From Acidisphaera sp. S103 (GTDB taxonomy: Bacteria; Pseudomonadota; Alphaproteobacteria; Acetobacterales; Acetobacteraceae), in the NCBI RefSeq assembly GCF_009765975.1, contig NZ_LMUJ01000099.1, positions 13,033 to 54,001 of the forward strand: 40,969 bases of DNA, in the 5' to 3' direction. Shown here in pieces: positions 15,869 through 23,704 of this stretch. The notes under the pieces were generated by a model. The model was not told the origin of the DNA, ran no database searches, and saw only the letters and a program-made list of their open reading frames with translations. Made by a program: the position numbers and the translations under genes. Within the stretch, counting starts at the first letter, position 1. Every line of letters begins with the position of its first letter.

Positions 15869-16117
15869 GTGGCAAAGGTCGTGTTCACCACGGGCTTCGC
15901 ACGCCGCTACACCAGCGGCGTGCGGGAGTTCGAGGTGGAAGCGAAAAACCTGCGCGGCGTCCTGAAAGCGATGGATGACCTCTATCCCGGCCTGGGCGAG
16001 CACCTGGAAGAAGAAACCACCGTCGCCATCAACGGCGAATACCACGAGACCGGGTATTTCCAGCCGGTGCCACCGGGCGCGGAGGTATTCTTCATTCCGC
16101 GGATTGAGGGCGGGTAG
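15869..16117 (+). CDS. MoaD/ThiS family ubiquitin-like sulfur carrier
   Basis: An 82-residue beta-grasp protein ending in Gly-Gly (FFIPRIEGG), as sulfur carriers do when activated by a MoeB/ThiF-type enzyme. It has the family core: FARRYTSGVREFEVEAKNLR, then VLKAMDDLYPGLGEHLEEET, VAINGEY and the PPGAEVFFIP strand. The GTG start lies four bases after the stop of the molybdenum hydroxylase gene, so it is cotranscribed and probably translationally coupled. A role in sulfuration or cofactor supply for that enzyme is a reasonable inference, but being a dedicated partner rather than the general MoaD is not proven. No MoaE or MoeB gene is nearby. Confidence 0.85.
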   Translation: MAKVVFTTGFARRYTSGVREFEVEAKNLRGVLKAMDDLYPGLGEHLEEETTVAINGEYHETGYFQPVPPGAEVFFIPRIEGG

Positions 16118-16240
16118 CGTCAAAGCTTCAGGACAGCCCGAAGTCCGCTCTCGACCGCCCCCAGATTAACGCCGGATAACGTGCCCGCGAGGCACGGTGG
16201 ATCCAGATCAACCCACCAGACGGATCATCGGGCGAGCCCA

Positions 16241-16498
16241 TCAATGGGCAGAGGCTTCATCGAGACCGTCCGACACCGTCGCGTTCTGCCACTCTGCCAT
16301 CTCGTCGGTGAGGTGATCGTCTTGCTCGACAGCGAGGGCTGCCAAATATAACGGGTCGGCATCGTCGTCGGAGTCGGCCTTGAGCGCCTGTTCCAGCAAG
16401 GCGCGCACGAACGCACTGCGCTGCCGCTCCGGAATAGCCCGGCGGAATTTGCGGACGAGTTCTTCAGGAAGGCGAAGTAAGAGTTGTTCGGTTGCCAT
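16241..16498 (-). CDS. Ribbon-helix-helix antitoxin-like protein (orphan)
   Basis: An 85-residue protein: LLLRLPEELVRKFRRAIPER (beta strand plus helix), then RQRSAFVRALLEQALKAD, a ribbon-helix-helix DNA-binding domain. The C-terminal acidic tail DDHLTDEMAEWQNATVSDGL resembles tails with which MazE-type antitoxins wrap their toxins. The ATG at 16498 with CAGGA upstream was chosen; the open frame extends to 16603 but overlaps the nitroreductase gene. No toxin gene follows in the 120 bases downstream, so it is an orphan or an antitoxin acting on a distant toxin. Confidence 0.7.
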   Translation of the reverse strand: MATEQLLLRLPEELVRKFRRAIPERQRSAFVRALLEQALKADSDDDADPLYLAALAVEQDDHLTDEMAEWQNATVSDGLDEASAH

Positions 16499-16566
16499 GA
16501 GACGATCCTGAAAGATGATATCAATATCGACACCCAGGCAACCGAACACCAGCCCTGCGTCTGAAA

Positions 16567-17205
16567 TCAGCTCCCCGCCACCGCCGGATACGGCTGGTCC
16601 CACTTATCAAGGAACACGAAGTCCGACAGCTTCCCGCGCCCAACCGGACCGAATTTGCCCATCGGATACCCAACCGGCAGGATTGCGTAGGAATGCACCC
16701 CCGGCGGCAGACCCAGCGCCGCCTCGGCTTCCTTCTCATGCAGCAGATGCCGCGTCGTCAGCGTCGATCCCAGGCCCAGCGCCCGTATCGCCAGCAACAT
16801 GTTCTGCACCGCCGGATAGATCGACGCACCGGCGCCGCGCGTCGGGTTCGGTCCATCCTCCAGGCAAGCAACGATCCACACCGGAGCCTCATGGAAATGC
16901 TCCGTCAGGTATTCCACCGCACCATGCTGGCGACCGTAACGATCTGGCGATACGCCCGGCGGCGGCGCACTGGTGGCGTAACGAGGTCCGACGACCTCAT
17001 CGAATGCCTTCTTGTACCAGACCTGCACGGCCTTCTTGATGGCCGGGTCCTTGATCACCAGAAACCGCCATTTCTGCGTGTTCCCGCCATTGGCGGCAGC
17101 AGTGCCTGCCTCCAGGATCTGCTTGATCAGCGCATCCGGCACGGGATCCGGCTTCAGCCGCCGCATCGAACGCGTAGTACCGATAATCTCGAAAAAATCA
17201 GGCAT
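16567..17205 (-). CDS. Nitroreductase family protein
   Basis: FMN-dependent NAD(P)H oxidoreductase of the nitroreductase fold, 212 residues. The N-terminal MPDFFEIIGTTRSMRRLKPDPV is the usual FMN-phosphate Arg motif (RSMRRL), followed by ILEAGTAAANGGNTQKWRFLVI. The central SIYPAVQNMLLAIRALGLGSTLTT helix is the dimer and FMN face. The C terminus ends in GYPMGKFGPVGRGKLSDFVF. The natural substrate may be a quinone, enone or nitro compound. It starts 15 bases after the SDR stop, so these form an operon. Confidence 0.9.
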   Translation of the reverse strand: MPDFFEIIGTTRSMRRLKPDPVPDALIKQILEAGTAAANGGNTQKWRFLVIKDPAIKKAVQVWYKKAFDEVVGPRYATSAPPPGVSPDRYGRQHGAVEYLTEHFHEAPVWIVACLEDGPNPTRGAGASIYPAVQNMLLAIRALGLGSTLTTRHLLHEKEAEAALGLPPGVHSYAILPVGYPMGKFGPVGRGKLSDFVFLDKWDQPYPAVAGS

Positions 17206-17220
17206 GATACAAGACCTCCC

Positions 17221-18018
17221 CTAAATCCGTTTCACCGGAGCGACACCGCCGGACCCGGAACGGCCTCCGTCGATGACGATATGCGTGCCCGTCACGTCCC
17301 CCGACAGGTCGGAACACAGATACAGCACCGCCCCGGCGATTTCCTCCGGCAGTGCATAGCGTCCGGTCGGAATGCCGGCGGCATAGGCGGCATGGATGCT
17401 CTCGGGGTCGTTCGGATTCCGCTGCGATTCCAGCGAGCGCATCATCCGTGTCTCCACCGGCCCGGGACACACCGCGTTGACCCGCACGCCAAGCCCCGCC
17501 ACGTCGGTCGATGCGACTTTCGTCAGCCCCAGGACGCCATGCTTGGACGCGACATAAGCCGGCATCCCCGGCGATCCGAACAGCCCGGCCACCGAGGCCG
17601 TGTTCACGATCGCCCCCGACCCCTGCTTCAACATCACCGGCAGGACATGGCGCATTCCCAGGAAAACGCCCTTCAGGTTGACCGCGATGACACGATCGAA
17701 AACGTCCTCGTCATAATCCTGGGTCGGAACGACTTTGCCCTCGATCCCGGCATTGTTGAAGAACGCGTCGATCCGGCCATACGCCGCCAGCGTCTTCTCC
17801 ACATAGTCCTTCACGGATGCGGACTTGGTGACATCAGCCTGCACGAACGCCGCCGTCCCGCCGCGCTGGGCGATGATATCGACACTGGCCTGGCCGGAAT
17901 CCGCATCGGCATCCACCACCATCACCTTGGCGCCCCGCAACGCGAACCCCAACGCCGTCGCTCGGCCGATGCCACCGCCACCGCCCGTTATCAGCGCCAC
18001 CTTTCCGGTAAAGTCCAT
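17221..18018 (-). CDS. SDR family NAD(P)-dependent oxidoreductase
   Basis: Classical short-chain dehydrogenase, 265 residues. The cofactor motif is TGGGGGIG (residues 11-18), with NNAG at about residue 91, the catalytic Ser in NTASVAG, and YVASK as YxxxK (near 160). Asp after the second strand (VVDADAD) favours NAD over NADP. C-terminal DVTGTHIVIDGG is typical. It is upstream of the nitroreductase in a two-gene operon and lies downstream of a CaiB/BaiF CoA-transferase gene, suggesting catabolism of a CoA-linked or hydroxy acid (inference). Confidence 0.92.
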   Translation of the reverse strand: MDFTGKVALITGGGGGIGRATALGFALRGAKVMVVDADADSGQASVDIIAQRGGTAAFVQADVTKSASVKDYVEKTLAAYGRIDAFFNNAGIEGKVVPTQDYDEDVFDRVIAVNLKGVFLGMRHVLPVMLKQGSGAIVNTASVAGLFGSPGMPAYVASKHGVLGLTKVASTDVAGLGVRVNAVCPGPVETRMMRSLESQRNPNDPESIHAAYAAGIPTGRYALPEEIAGAVLYLCSDLSGDVTGTHIVIDGGRSGSGGVAPVKRI

Positions 18019-18041
18019 TTTCGTTTCTCCCCCGTCCCGTC

Positions 18042-18065
18042 ATGGCCCGGCGCAATCCGGGCCAT
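18042..18065. repeat. GTCATGGCCCGG REP-like hairpin, copy 1
   Basis: Perfect 9-bp arms ATGGCCCGG and CCGGGCCAT around CGCAAT, preceded by CCGTC and followed by TCGATCC. It lies between the SDR start and the CoA-transferase stop. The same design occurs at 29275-29300, and the flanks GTCATGG and ATCC are shared with the 72-nt repeat family. Confidence 0.7.
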
Positions 18066-18133
18066 TCGATCCAACATGATACGCCTGCATACGGACCGGT
18101 CAGCGCCCGGCCATAACGGTTAAAAACCGCCCC

Positions 18134-19306
18134 CTACACCACCTTCGCCGCACGCAACCGAGCGATCTCCTCCCCACCGTACCCCAGTTCATCCAAGATC
18201 GCGTCCGTGTGCTCCCCCGCTTCCGGCGTCGCGCTCCGAATGCTCCACGGCGTGCGGCTGAGTTCGATCGGCTGGCCAACCACCTCCACATCGCCCAGCA
18301 CCTTGTGCGGCACCGTCCGCGTCATCGCCAGATGCTTCACCTGGGGATCGGCGAATACTTCATTCATCTTGTATATCGGCCCGCAGGGCACGCTCGCTTT
18401 GTTCAGCGTATCGATCCAGTCGGCGGACGTCTTCCCCCGCGTGATCGCCCCGATCGCCTCGTTCAGCGCGTCGCGGTTCTGCGACCTGGCCCGCCCGGTG
18501 GCATAAAGCGGATCCGCTATCAGATGATCCGCGCCCAACGCCTTGCACAGCCGGCGATAGATATCGTCGCCCGCCGCCGCGATATTGATGTAGCCATCCG
18601 CCGTCGCGAAAACCCCGGTCGGGATACTGGTCGGATGGTTGTTGCCCGCTTGGCCGGGCACCTCCTTCGCGATCGTCCACCGCGCCGCCTGGAAATCCAG
18701 CATCGAGATCTGCGCACCAAGCAACGAGCTTTTGACCCATTGGCCCTCGCCGGATTGCTCCCGCTCCAATAGCGCGATCAGGATACCCATGGCGGCGAAA
18801 ATGCCGGCGGTCAGGTCGGCGACCGGAATCCCGACGCGCATGGGACCGCGGCCGGGCTCGCCCGTGATCGACATCAGACCACCCATGCCCTGGGCGATCT
18901 GATCGAAACCGGGACGATCGATATACGGCCCGTCCTGCCCAAACCCCGAGATGCTGGCATAGACGATCCGAGGATTGATCGCCTTCAGGCTCTCATAATC
19001 CACGCCCAGTCGGAATTTGACGTCGGGACGGTAGTTCTCCACCACCACATCCGCCTGCGCCACCAGGCGCTTCATCACCGCGACGCCGTCCGGCGCCTTC
19101 AGGTTCAGCGTCAGGCTGCGCTTGTTACGATGCAGGTTCTGGAAGTCCGGGCCATGACGCTCACCGCCCAGCCCGGCATCGCCCGCGGGCGATTCGATCT
19201 TGATGACATCGGCCCCCCAATCGGCCAACTGGCGCACCGCTGTAGGGCCGGCCCGCACACGGGTGAGGTCGATGACCTTAAAGCGGGCGAGGGGGCCTGT
19301 CGTCAT
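18134..19306 (-). CDS. CaiB/BaiF family CoA-transferase (class III)
   Basis: A 390-residue class III CoA-transferase that moves CoA between carboxylic acids. The N-terminal FKVIDLTRVRAGPTAVRQLADWGADVIKIE segment is diagnostic, as is RNKRSLTLNLKAPDG. The catalytic Asp is expected in PVADLTAGIFAAMG (near residue 165). SISGFGQDGPYIDRPGFDQI and the C-terminal DEVFADPQVK-like segment (MNEVFADPQVKHLAM) fit the family; the substrates are not readable. It precedes the SDR/nitroreductase pair by 115 bases that include a REP hairpin, so cotranscription is possible but uncertain. Confidence 0.92.
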   Translation of the reverse strand: MTTGPLARFKVIDLTRVRAGPTAVRQLADWGADVIKIESPAGDAGLGGERHGPDFQNLHRNKRSLTLNLKAPDGVAVMKRLVAQADVVVENYRPDVKFRLGVDYESLKAINPRIVYASISGFGQDGPYIDRPGFDQIAQGMGGLMSITGEPGRGPMRVGIPVADLTAGIFAAMGILIALLEREQSGEGQWVKSSLLGAQISMLDFQAARWTIAKEVPGQAGNNHPTSIPTGVFATADGYINIAAAGDDIYRRLCKALGADHLIADPLYATGRARSQNRDALNEAIGAITRGKTSADWIDTLNKASVPCGPIYKMNEVFADPQVKHLAMTRTVPHKVLGDVEVVGQPIELSRTPWSIRSATPEAGEHTDAILDELGYGGEEIARLRAAKVV

Positions 19307-19386
19307 GCGGTGGTCCTTTCAATCAGGACCGCATGGTCGCACGAACCATCCCGCCGGTCGAGACGCCCGCCCTACATTTGCCCGCT

Positions 19387-20025
19387 TTACATCTGAACGA
19401 CGGAGGACAGTTCGAAGGCTGCGCCTTTTGGATTTTCGCCAATGCGCAACGTCTTGTCGTTGATGAAATTATACGGCGGCACCGGCAGGTTGTACGGCGC
19501 CGGAACGCCCTTGTACACCCGTCCGGCGAGGTCATACTTCGAACCGTGGCACGGGCAGAAATACCCGCCGGGCCAGTTGGGCGCCGGGCTCGCCGGGTCG
19601 GGGGTGGGCATGTAGCCGGGCAGGCAGCCCAGATGCGTGCAGATGCCAACCATCACCGCGTATTCCGGCTTCACCGAACGATGCCAGTTCTCGGCGTAGG
19701 GCGGCTGCTGATTCACGCCGGACTCGGGATCGGACAGCAGGGAGATCACGGCCGGCTCCTGCAAGGTCTTCAGGGCCTCGGGAGTCCGGTTGACGATCAG
19801 CATCGGCGCACCGCGCCACAGCACGACGATCTGCTGTCCCAGCGCGATCTTCGAGATGTCGATGTCGATAGGCGCCCCGGCGGCGATCACGTCGGCCGAG
19901 GGGTTCATGGAATCGATCAGCGGCCAGGCGATCGCGCCTGTCCCGATCGCCGCGCCTGCGATGGCAATCAATTGCAGGAAGTCGCGGCGTGCCGGTTCTG
20001 GACCGGATGTTGTGGCATGTGACAT
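19387..20025 (-). CDS. petA: Rieske iron-sulfur subunit of ubiquinol-cytochrome c reductase
   Basis: The 2Fe-2S subunit of the cytochrome bc1 complex, 212 residues. The N-terminal twin-arginine motif RRDFL and the hydrophobic stretch 17-37 form an uncleaved Tat signal anchor. Cluster boxes: CTHLGC (C129, H131, C134) and CPCHGS (C157, C159, H160). C129/H131 and C157/H160 are ligands and C134-C159 the expected disulfide. The C-terminal PAPYNLPVPPYNFINDKTLRIG is family-like. I chose ATG 20025; an ATG at 20037 would add four residues. Cytochrome b and c1 genes, which normally follow, are absent: downstream is a CoA-transferase gene on the same strand. Confidence 0.92.
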   Translation of the reverse strand: MSHATTSGPEPARRDFLQLIAIAGAAIGTGAIAWPLIDSMNPSADVIAAGAPIDIDISKIALGQQIVVLWRGAPMLIVNRTPEALKTLQEPAVISLLSDPESGVNQQPPYAENWHRSVKPEYAVMVGICTHLGCLPGYMPTPDPASPAPNWPGGYFCPCHGSKYDLAGRVYKGVPAPYNLPVPPYNFINDKTLRIGENPKGAAFELSSVVQM

Positions 20026-20099
20026 GGCTGGCACCATGGGCGAGACGCCGGATTAAGCCAAGGGGGGGCAGGGATGAATATTTCGTTAGGGTCCCAGAT

Positions 20100-21593
20100 T
20101 CACGTCGTTTGGGCAGGCGTTCGATCGCCGCCCCGTCCAGCCGGCTCAGCCCGCATCGAAAATGCGCCCCCATAGCCCTCGGATTCGCAGGGAATCGCCT
20201 GTCGCTGCAGCCAGCGCTGCACCCGCGCGTCCTCGCAAACCGCGACGTTGAATCGCATCCATGGCGAGCGCTCAAGGTGCGGACGGAATACCGTACCCGG
20301 TGCCAATATAATGCCCTCACGCTGCGATGCCTCCGCCAGGGCAAGCGAATCGTCGATGTGCGGGAAGCGTGCCCAGACGAACATGCCGCCGGTGGGCTCG
20401 ACGAACATTTGCATGCCCAGGCGGCCAAAGGCACGCACCACGTTGATCCGCGTCTCGCCGAGCCGTTCATGCAGGCGCGACAAATACTTTCGGTAATGCC
20501 CGTCGACCAGCATCAGATAAATCAGTCGTTCGGTGAATTGCGATGTGGTGATGCTGGTCAGCATCTTGATGTCGGCAAGCTCCTCCGCGATGCCCTGGGC
20601 GCAGGCCAGGAACCCGACGCGCAGGCTGCCGGAAAGCGTCTTCGAGAAACTGCGGGCGTAGATGACCCGGTTAAGCTGGTCGAGCGTCGCCAGCCGTTGC
20701 GTCGTCTTCACCTGCAGATCGCAGAAGATGTCATCCTCGACGACGAAGAAATTGTGGCGTTCGGCTGCCTGCAGCACCTTGAAAGCGATGTGCGGGCTCA
20801 TGTCGGTACCGGTCGGATTCTGCATAACCGACTGGGTGAAGTAAACCTTGGGCCGGTGCGCGGCAGCGAGCGTCTCCAGCACGCCGACGTCCGGCCCGTC
20901 ACGATTCCGCGGCACCGCCAGCATCGTAATGCCTTGCAAGCGCAGGTTGCCGAACATGTTGTAATATCCCGGATCGTCCACCAGCGCTGTATCGCCGGGC
21001 TTCAGCAGATAGCGGATCACCAGTTCCAGCGCGTGGCTGGTCCCCTGCGTCAGCAATATTTGCCCGGGATGTGCGGTGATGCCCAGTTCCGAAAGCATCA
21101 ACGTCAGATGCTCGCGCAGCGGCAGATACCCGAACGGGTGGCCGTATTCCAGCAGGTAGGCGCCGTTCTTGCGCGCGAGGACATTGAGGCTCTGGCGAAT
21201 ACCGGCTTCGTCGAGCCAGGAATTGGGCAGCCACGGGCCGCCCGCGAGCAGCTTATGTTCGCCCGCCTCCAGCAGGCGGCGGACGAGCCAGACCAGCTCC
21301 TCATTGCGTTTGTGGTCATCGGTCGTGGCGCGTTCCGGCCTTGCCGCGGCGGCGGGTATCGTCGTGTAGAACCCCGCGCCCCGCCTCGATTGCAAATAGC
21401 CCATGGCGACCAGCCGATCGTAAGCCTCGACCACGGTAAACCGGCTCACATGGTGGACATCGGCGAAGGAGCGGATCGACGGCAGCTTCGTCCCTGGCCG
21501 CAAATGGCGCTCCTCGATCTGCCGCTTGATGCCGGCAACGATCTGGGCCGCGAGCGGCTGGCCGTTTCCATGGCTGATTGGAAGAGACAACAT
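20100..21593 (-). CDS. MocR-type (GntR/aminotransferase) transcriptional regulator
   Basis: A 497-residue fusion of a GntR winged-helix domain (residues 10-78: GIKRQIEERHLRPGTKLPSI, then VSRFTVVEAYDRLVAMGYLQ) with a fold-type I aminotransferase domain (about 105-470). The PLP Lys is in SFSKTLSGSLRVGF. Other landmarks are NPTG (QNPTGTDMS), DDIFCDL and the C-terminal MRFNVAVCED with the carboxylate-binding Arg. MocR proteins sense PLP or amino compounds and often control a divergent gene. Here the divergent gene is a tautomerase whose start is 197 bases away. Confidence 0.9.
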   Translation of the reverse strand: MLSLPISHGNGQPLAAQIVAGIKRQIEERHLRPGTKLPSIRSFADVHHVSRFTVVEAYDRLVAMGYLQSRRGAGFYTTIPAAAARPERATTDDHKRNEELVWLVRRLLEAGEHKLLAGGPWLPNSWLDEAGIRQSLNVLARKNGAYLLEYGHPFGYLPLREHLTLMLSELGITAHPGQILLTQGTSHALELVIRYLLKPGDTALVDDPGYYNMFGNLRLQGITMLAVPRNRDGPDVGVLETLAAAHRPKVYFTQSVMQNPTGTDMSPHIAFKVLQAAERHNFFVVEDDIFCDLQVKTTQRLATLDQLNRVIYARSFSKTLSGSLRVGFLACAQGIAEELADIKMLTSITTSQFTERLIYLMLVDGHYRKYLSRLHERLGETRINVVRAFGRLGMQMFVEPTGGMFVWARFPHIDDSLALAEASQREGIILAPGTVFRPHLERSPWMRFNVAVCEDARVQRWLQRQAIPCESEGYGGAFSMRAEPAGRGGDRTPAQTT

Positions 21594-21629
21594 GCCGGGT
21601 CTACTTGTGATGCCTCCCGCTCAACTGGC

Positions 21630-21675
21630 CCGGTCGTCGGACCGGTACAGTTCCGTTAAGTGATGTTGAAACTGT
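21630..21675. promoter_or_regulatory. Candidate MocR operator region
   Basis: Between the divergent MocR and tautomerase genes there are two inverted repeats: CCGGTC (21630-21635)/GACCGG (21640-21645), and ACAGTT (21647-21652)/AACTGT (21670-21675). Position and symmetry suggest regulator binding. No assay or comparative support is available here. Confidence 0.35.
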
Positions 21676-21790
21676 CTATTACCGTCTAGTTGAGTCTTTT
21701 GGCAAGATAGCCGTTCTTCAGCCAGCGCGCGTCACGCAAAGGCTCCGCTTTCGCCGCGGTACCGGCAACCCCACAAAAGGAGGGATCCAA

Positions 21791-22015
21791 ATGCCACTCA
21801 TTCAGGTTCGCATTATCAAGGACGTATTCACCAAGGAGCAGAAGAGCCAGATTATCCCCAGGCTTACCGATGCGATGGTCTCGATCGAGGGTGAAAATAT
21901 GCGCGGCGTCACCTGGTGCGTCGTCGAGGAAGTGGAAAGTGGCGATTGGGGAATTGGCGGGAAAGCCCTGACCACGGGGGACGTTCATGCGTTGGCGACC
22001 GGAAAGGCCGCGTAA
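21791..22015 (+). CDS. Tautomerase family protein (4-oxalocrotonate tautomerase-like)
   Basis: A 74-residue small tautomerase that ketonises enols with an N-terminal proline. Met is followed by Pro (MPLIQVRII), and the product is expected to begin with Pro after Met removal. The helix FTKEQKSQIIPRLTDAMVSI and the segment VTWCVVEEVESGDWGIGGKAL match the 4-oxalocrotonate tautomerase/MSAD-like group. The strong ribosome binding site AAAGGAGG at 21776-21783 fixes the start. Divergence from the MocR regulator suggests joint control. Confidence 0.87.
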   Translation: MPLIQVRIIKDVFTKEQKSQIIPRLTDAMVSIEGENMRGVTWCVVEEVESGDWGIGGKALTTGDVHALATGKAA

Positions 22016-22103
22016 CGATGTGAAGGTGCACCCGTTGCGCCACGCCGATGCAGGTGGCGCAACCCGGCTCGCCGGTCAGGATCGGCGAGCGCCGCGCCCC
22101 CCC

Positions 22104-22166
22104 CAGTGTCCTGCCCCAGAAGTTCGTCGCATACTGCGACGGATTTCTGGGATCGGCAGGCCACTG
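22104..22166 (-). repeat. CGTCGCA repeat family, copy 1
   Basis: Nested palindrome: CAGTG/CACTG outside, then CCTGCC/GGCAGG, CCCAGAA/TTCTGGG and a central CGTCGCA/TGCGACG hairpin. Read on the minus strand it matches 35910-35960 (AGTGGCCTGC, CCGTCGCA and GCGACGG segments). Confidence 0.75.
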
Positions 22167-22180
22167 AAAACAACGAGCGT

Positions 22181-22243
22181 GGTCGCCCTGGGCGGAACGC
22201 CAACAGGGCGTGAATCACGCGATCAAACAAAGAGTTAGAGCGC
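22181..22243 (+). repeat. GATCGCGCTG repeat family, copy 2
   Basis: 63 bases beginning GGTCGCCCTGGGCGGAACG and ending TAGAGCGC. It aligns without gaps to 26846-26908 with 12 differences by hand, and to the minus strand of 11113-11177. Confidence 0.8.
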
Positions 22244-22276
22244 GCTGACTGTTCACAGTCAGCTTGTAAGCGCTCT
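22237..22276. terminator. Composite hairpin at the MFS stop codon
   Basis: Inner stem GCTGACTG (22244-22251)/CAGTCAGC (22256-22263) with tetraloop TTCA, and outer stem AGAGCGC (22237-22243)/GCGCTCT (22270-22276). The outer stem overlaps the TAG stop of the minus-strand MFS gene (22275-22277). There is no U tract, so the terminator role is tentative. Confidence 0.5.
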
Positions 22277-23579
22277 AAGCCGTCACCACCCTGGGCTCGA
22301 ACGCCGCCGCATCGATCGGCTTCCCCGGCACGACAAACACATACATCATTGCACAGACCATCCCCAACGCCGCGCTGAACAACAACGCCGGCACGAAACT
22401 CCCGGTATCCTGCACGATGAACCCCGTCACCGCCGGCGCCAGCGCCCCGCCGATATAGCCACCGCAATTCTGGATGCTGCCCAGCGACGCCGTGCAATGC
22501 CGCGGCGCGATCACGCTCGCCAGTGCCCAGCACATCGCCCCCGCCATCCCGCTGAACAGCAACGCCGTCGAGATCGCGGCGACCGCAACGAACGTGCTGG
22601 GAGTCAGTGCCGCGACGACGGTAAAGCCTGACATACCCACCAGCCCGATCACCACCGGAATCTTGCAACTGTTAACGGGGGAAACCCCGTGCCGAGCCAG
22701 GTAATCCGCCGACCAGCCGGACCCAAGGCTGCCGATCACGCCGAACGCGAACGGGATGCCCGCGATCCAGCCGGTGTTGGGGATGCTCATGTGCCGCTCG
22801 ATCTCCAGGTAGCCCGGCAGCCAGGACTGGTAGACCCAACCCATGTAGACCTCGCCGAAGAAGCCCAAGACCATGCCCCACGTCGCGCGATAGGCGAACA
22901 GGTGCTTCCAGTCGGCCCAGGTCACCCGATCCGCGGTCGTCGGAACCTCGCCATCGGACAGATAGGCTTTTTCGTCCGCCGTCAGATCGATCTCGCGCGG
23001 CTCCCGATAAACCGCATACCAGATCAGCGACACGCCGATACCGACCACGCCCATGACGACGAACATCCAGCGCCAGCCGAACGACAGCATCAGCGCGGTC
23101 AGGATCAGCGGCGCGATGGCAGGCCCCAGCTTGGACCCGCAAAGCCCGATCCCGGTGGGCAACCCCCGCTCGCGGACATTGTACCAGTCCCGCACGACAC
23201 GTACCAGGCCGGAGAACTGCGGCGACTCGCCGGCCCCCAGAAACACCCGAGCACCGACGAACTGCCAGAACCCACCGACGAAGCCACCTGCCGCCTGGGC
23301 GATCGACCACACGAACATGCCGGCCCCCAGCAGCTTGCGCGGTCCCAACCGATCCACCAGCGCGCCGGCGGGAAGCTGGAACGCGGCATACGCCCACAGG
23401 AACGCCGACAGCAGCAGGCCCATCTCCGCGATGGAAAACCCCAGATCGTGCCGGATCAGCGGATTGGCAACGGAAAGGGTCGAGCGGTCAATATAGTTCA
23501 CCGCGCAACCAAGCGTGATCAGGCCGATCGAATTGCGCTGGATGCGCTTGATCCGCGCGGAGGCAGTGACGAGGGCCAT
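22275..23579 (-). CDS. MFS transporter, anion:cation symporter (ACS)-like
   Basis: A 434-residue major facilitator with about 12 membrane segments. The N-terminal TLGCAVNYIDRSTLSVANPL is the hallmark of the anion:cation symporter family (glucarate, galactonate, phthalate, tartrate carriers). Next come GLLLSAFLWAYAAFQLPAGALVDRLGPRKL (motif A) and GAGESPQFSG. A cytoplasmic loop of about 45 residues (EIDLTADEKAYLSDGEV) separates the two halves, as is usual. The substrate is probably an organic acid anion. It is divergent from the thioesterase gene, 125 bases apart. Confidence 0.9.
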   Translation of the reverse strand: MALVTASARIKRIQRNSIGLITLGCAVNYIDRSTLSVANPLIRHDLGFSIAEMGLLLSAFLWAYAAFQLPAGALVDRLGPRKLLGAGMFVWSIAQAAGGFVGGFWQFVGARVFLGAGESPQFSGLVRVVRDWYNVRERGLPTGIGLCGSKLGPAIAPLILTALMLSFGWRWMFVVMGVVGIGVSLIWYAVYREPREIDLTADEKAYLSDGEVPTTADRVTWADWKHLFAYRATWGMVLGFFGEVYMGWVYQSWLPGYLEIERHMSIPNTGWIAGIPFAFGVIGSLGSGWSADYLARHGVSPVNSCKIPVVIGLVGMSGFTVVAALTPSTFVAVAAISTALLFSGMAGAMCWALASVIAPRHCTASLGSIQNCGGYIGGALAPAVTGFIVQDTGSFVPALLFSAALGMVCAMMYVFVVPGKPIDAAAFEPRVVTA

Positions 23580-23635
23580 TGATGATCCTTATTGGACGTT
23601 TCGACAAAAGCCTACGCAGGGTTCCACGCGCTTGG

Positions 23636-23669
23636 CCAGAGTCCCGGCTTGACCAGAGTCCCGGCTTGA
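23636..23669. repeat. 17-bp perfect tandem duplication
   Basis: CCAGAGTCCCGGCTTGA occurs twice without interruption (23636-23652 and 23653-23669) in the divergent MFS/thioesterase intergenic region. It could have arisen by slippage or create paired regulator sites. Confidence 0.8.
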
Positions 23670-23704
23670 CCATCACCGCCTTCCCCAACAAGGTGCTCGG
23701 TATC

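Noticed and set aside
13618..15891. 757-residue minus-strand open frame
   Set aside because: Exact antisense shadow of the molybdenum hydroxylase gene, of composition typical for mirrored codons (Gly/Val/Asp/His-rich).
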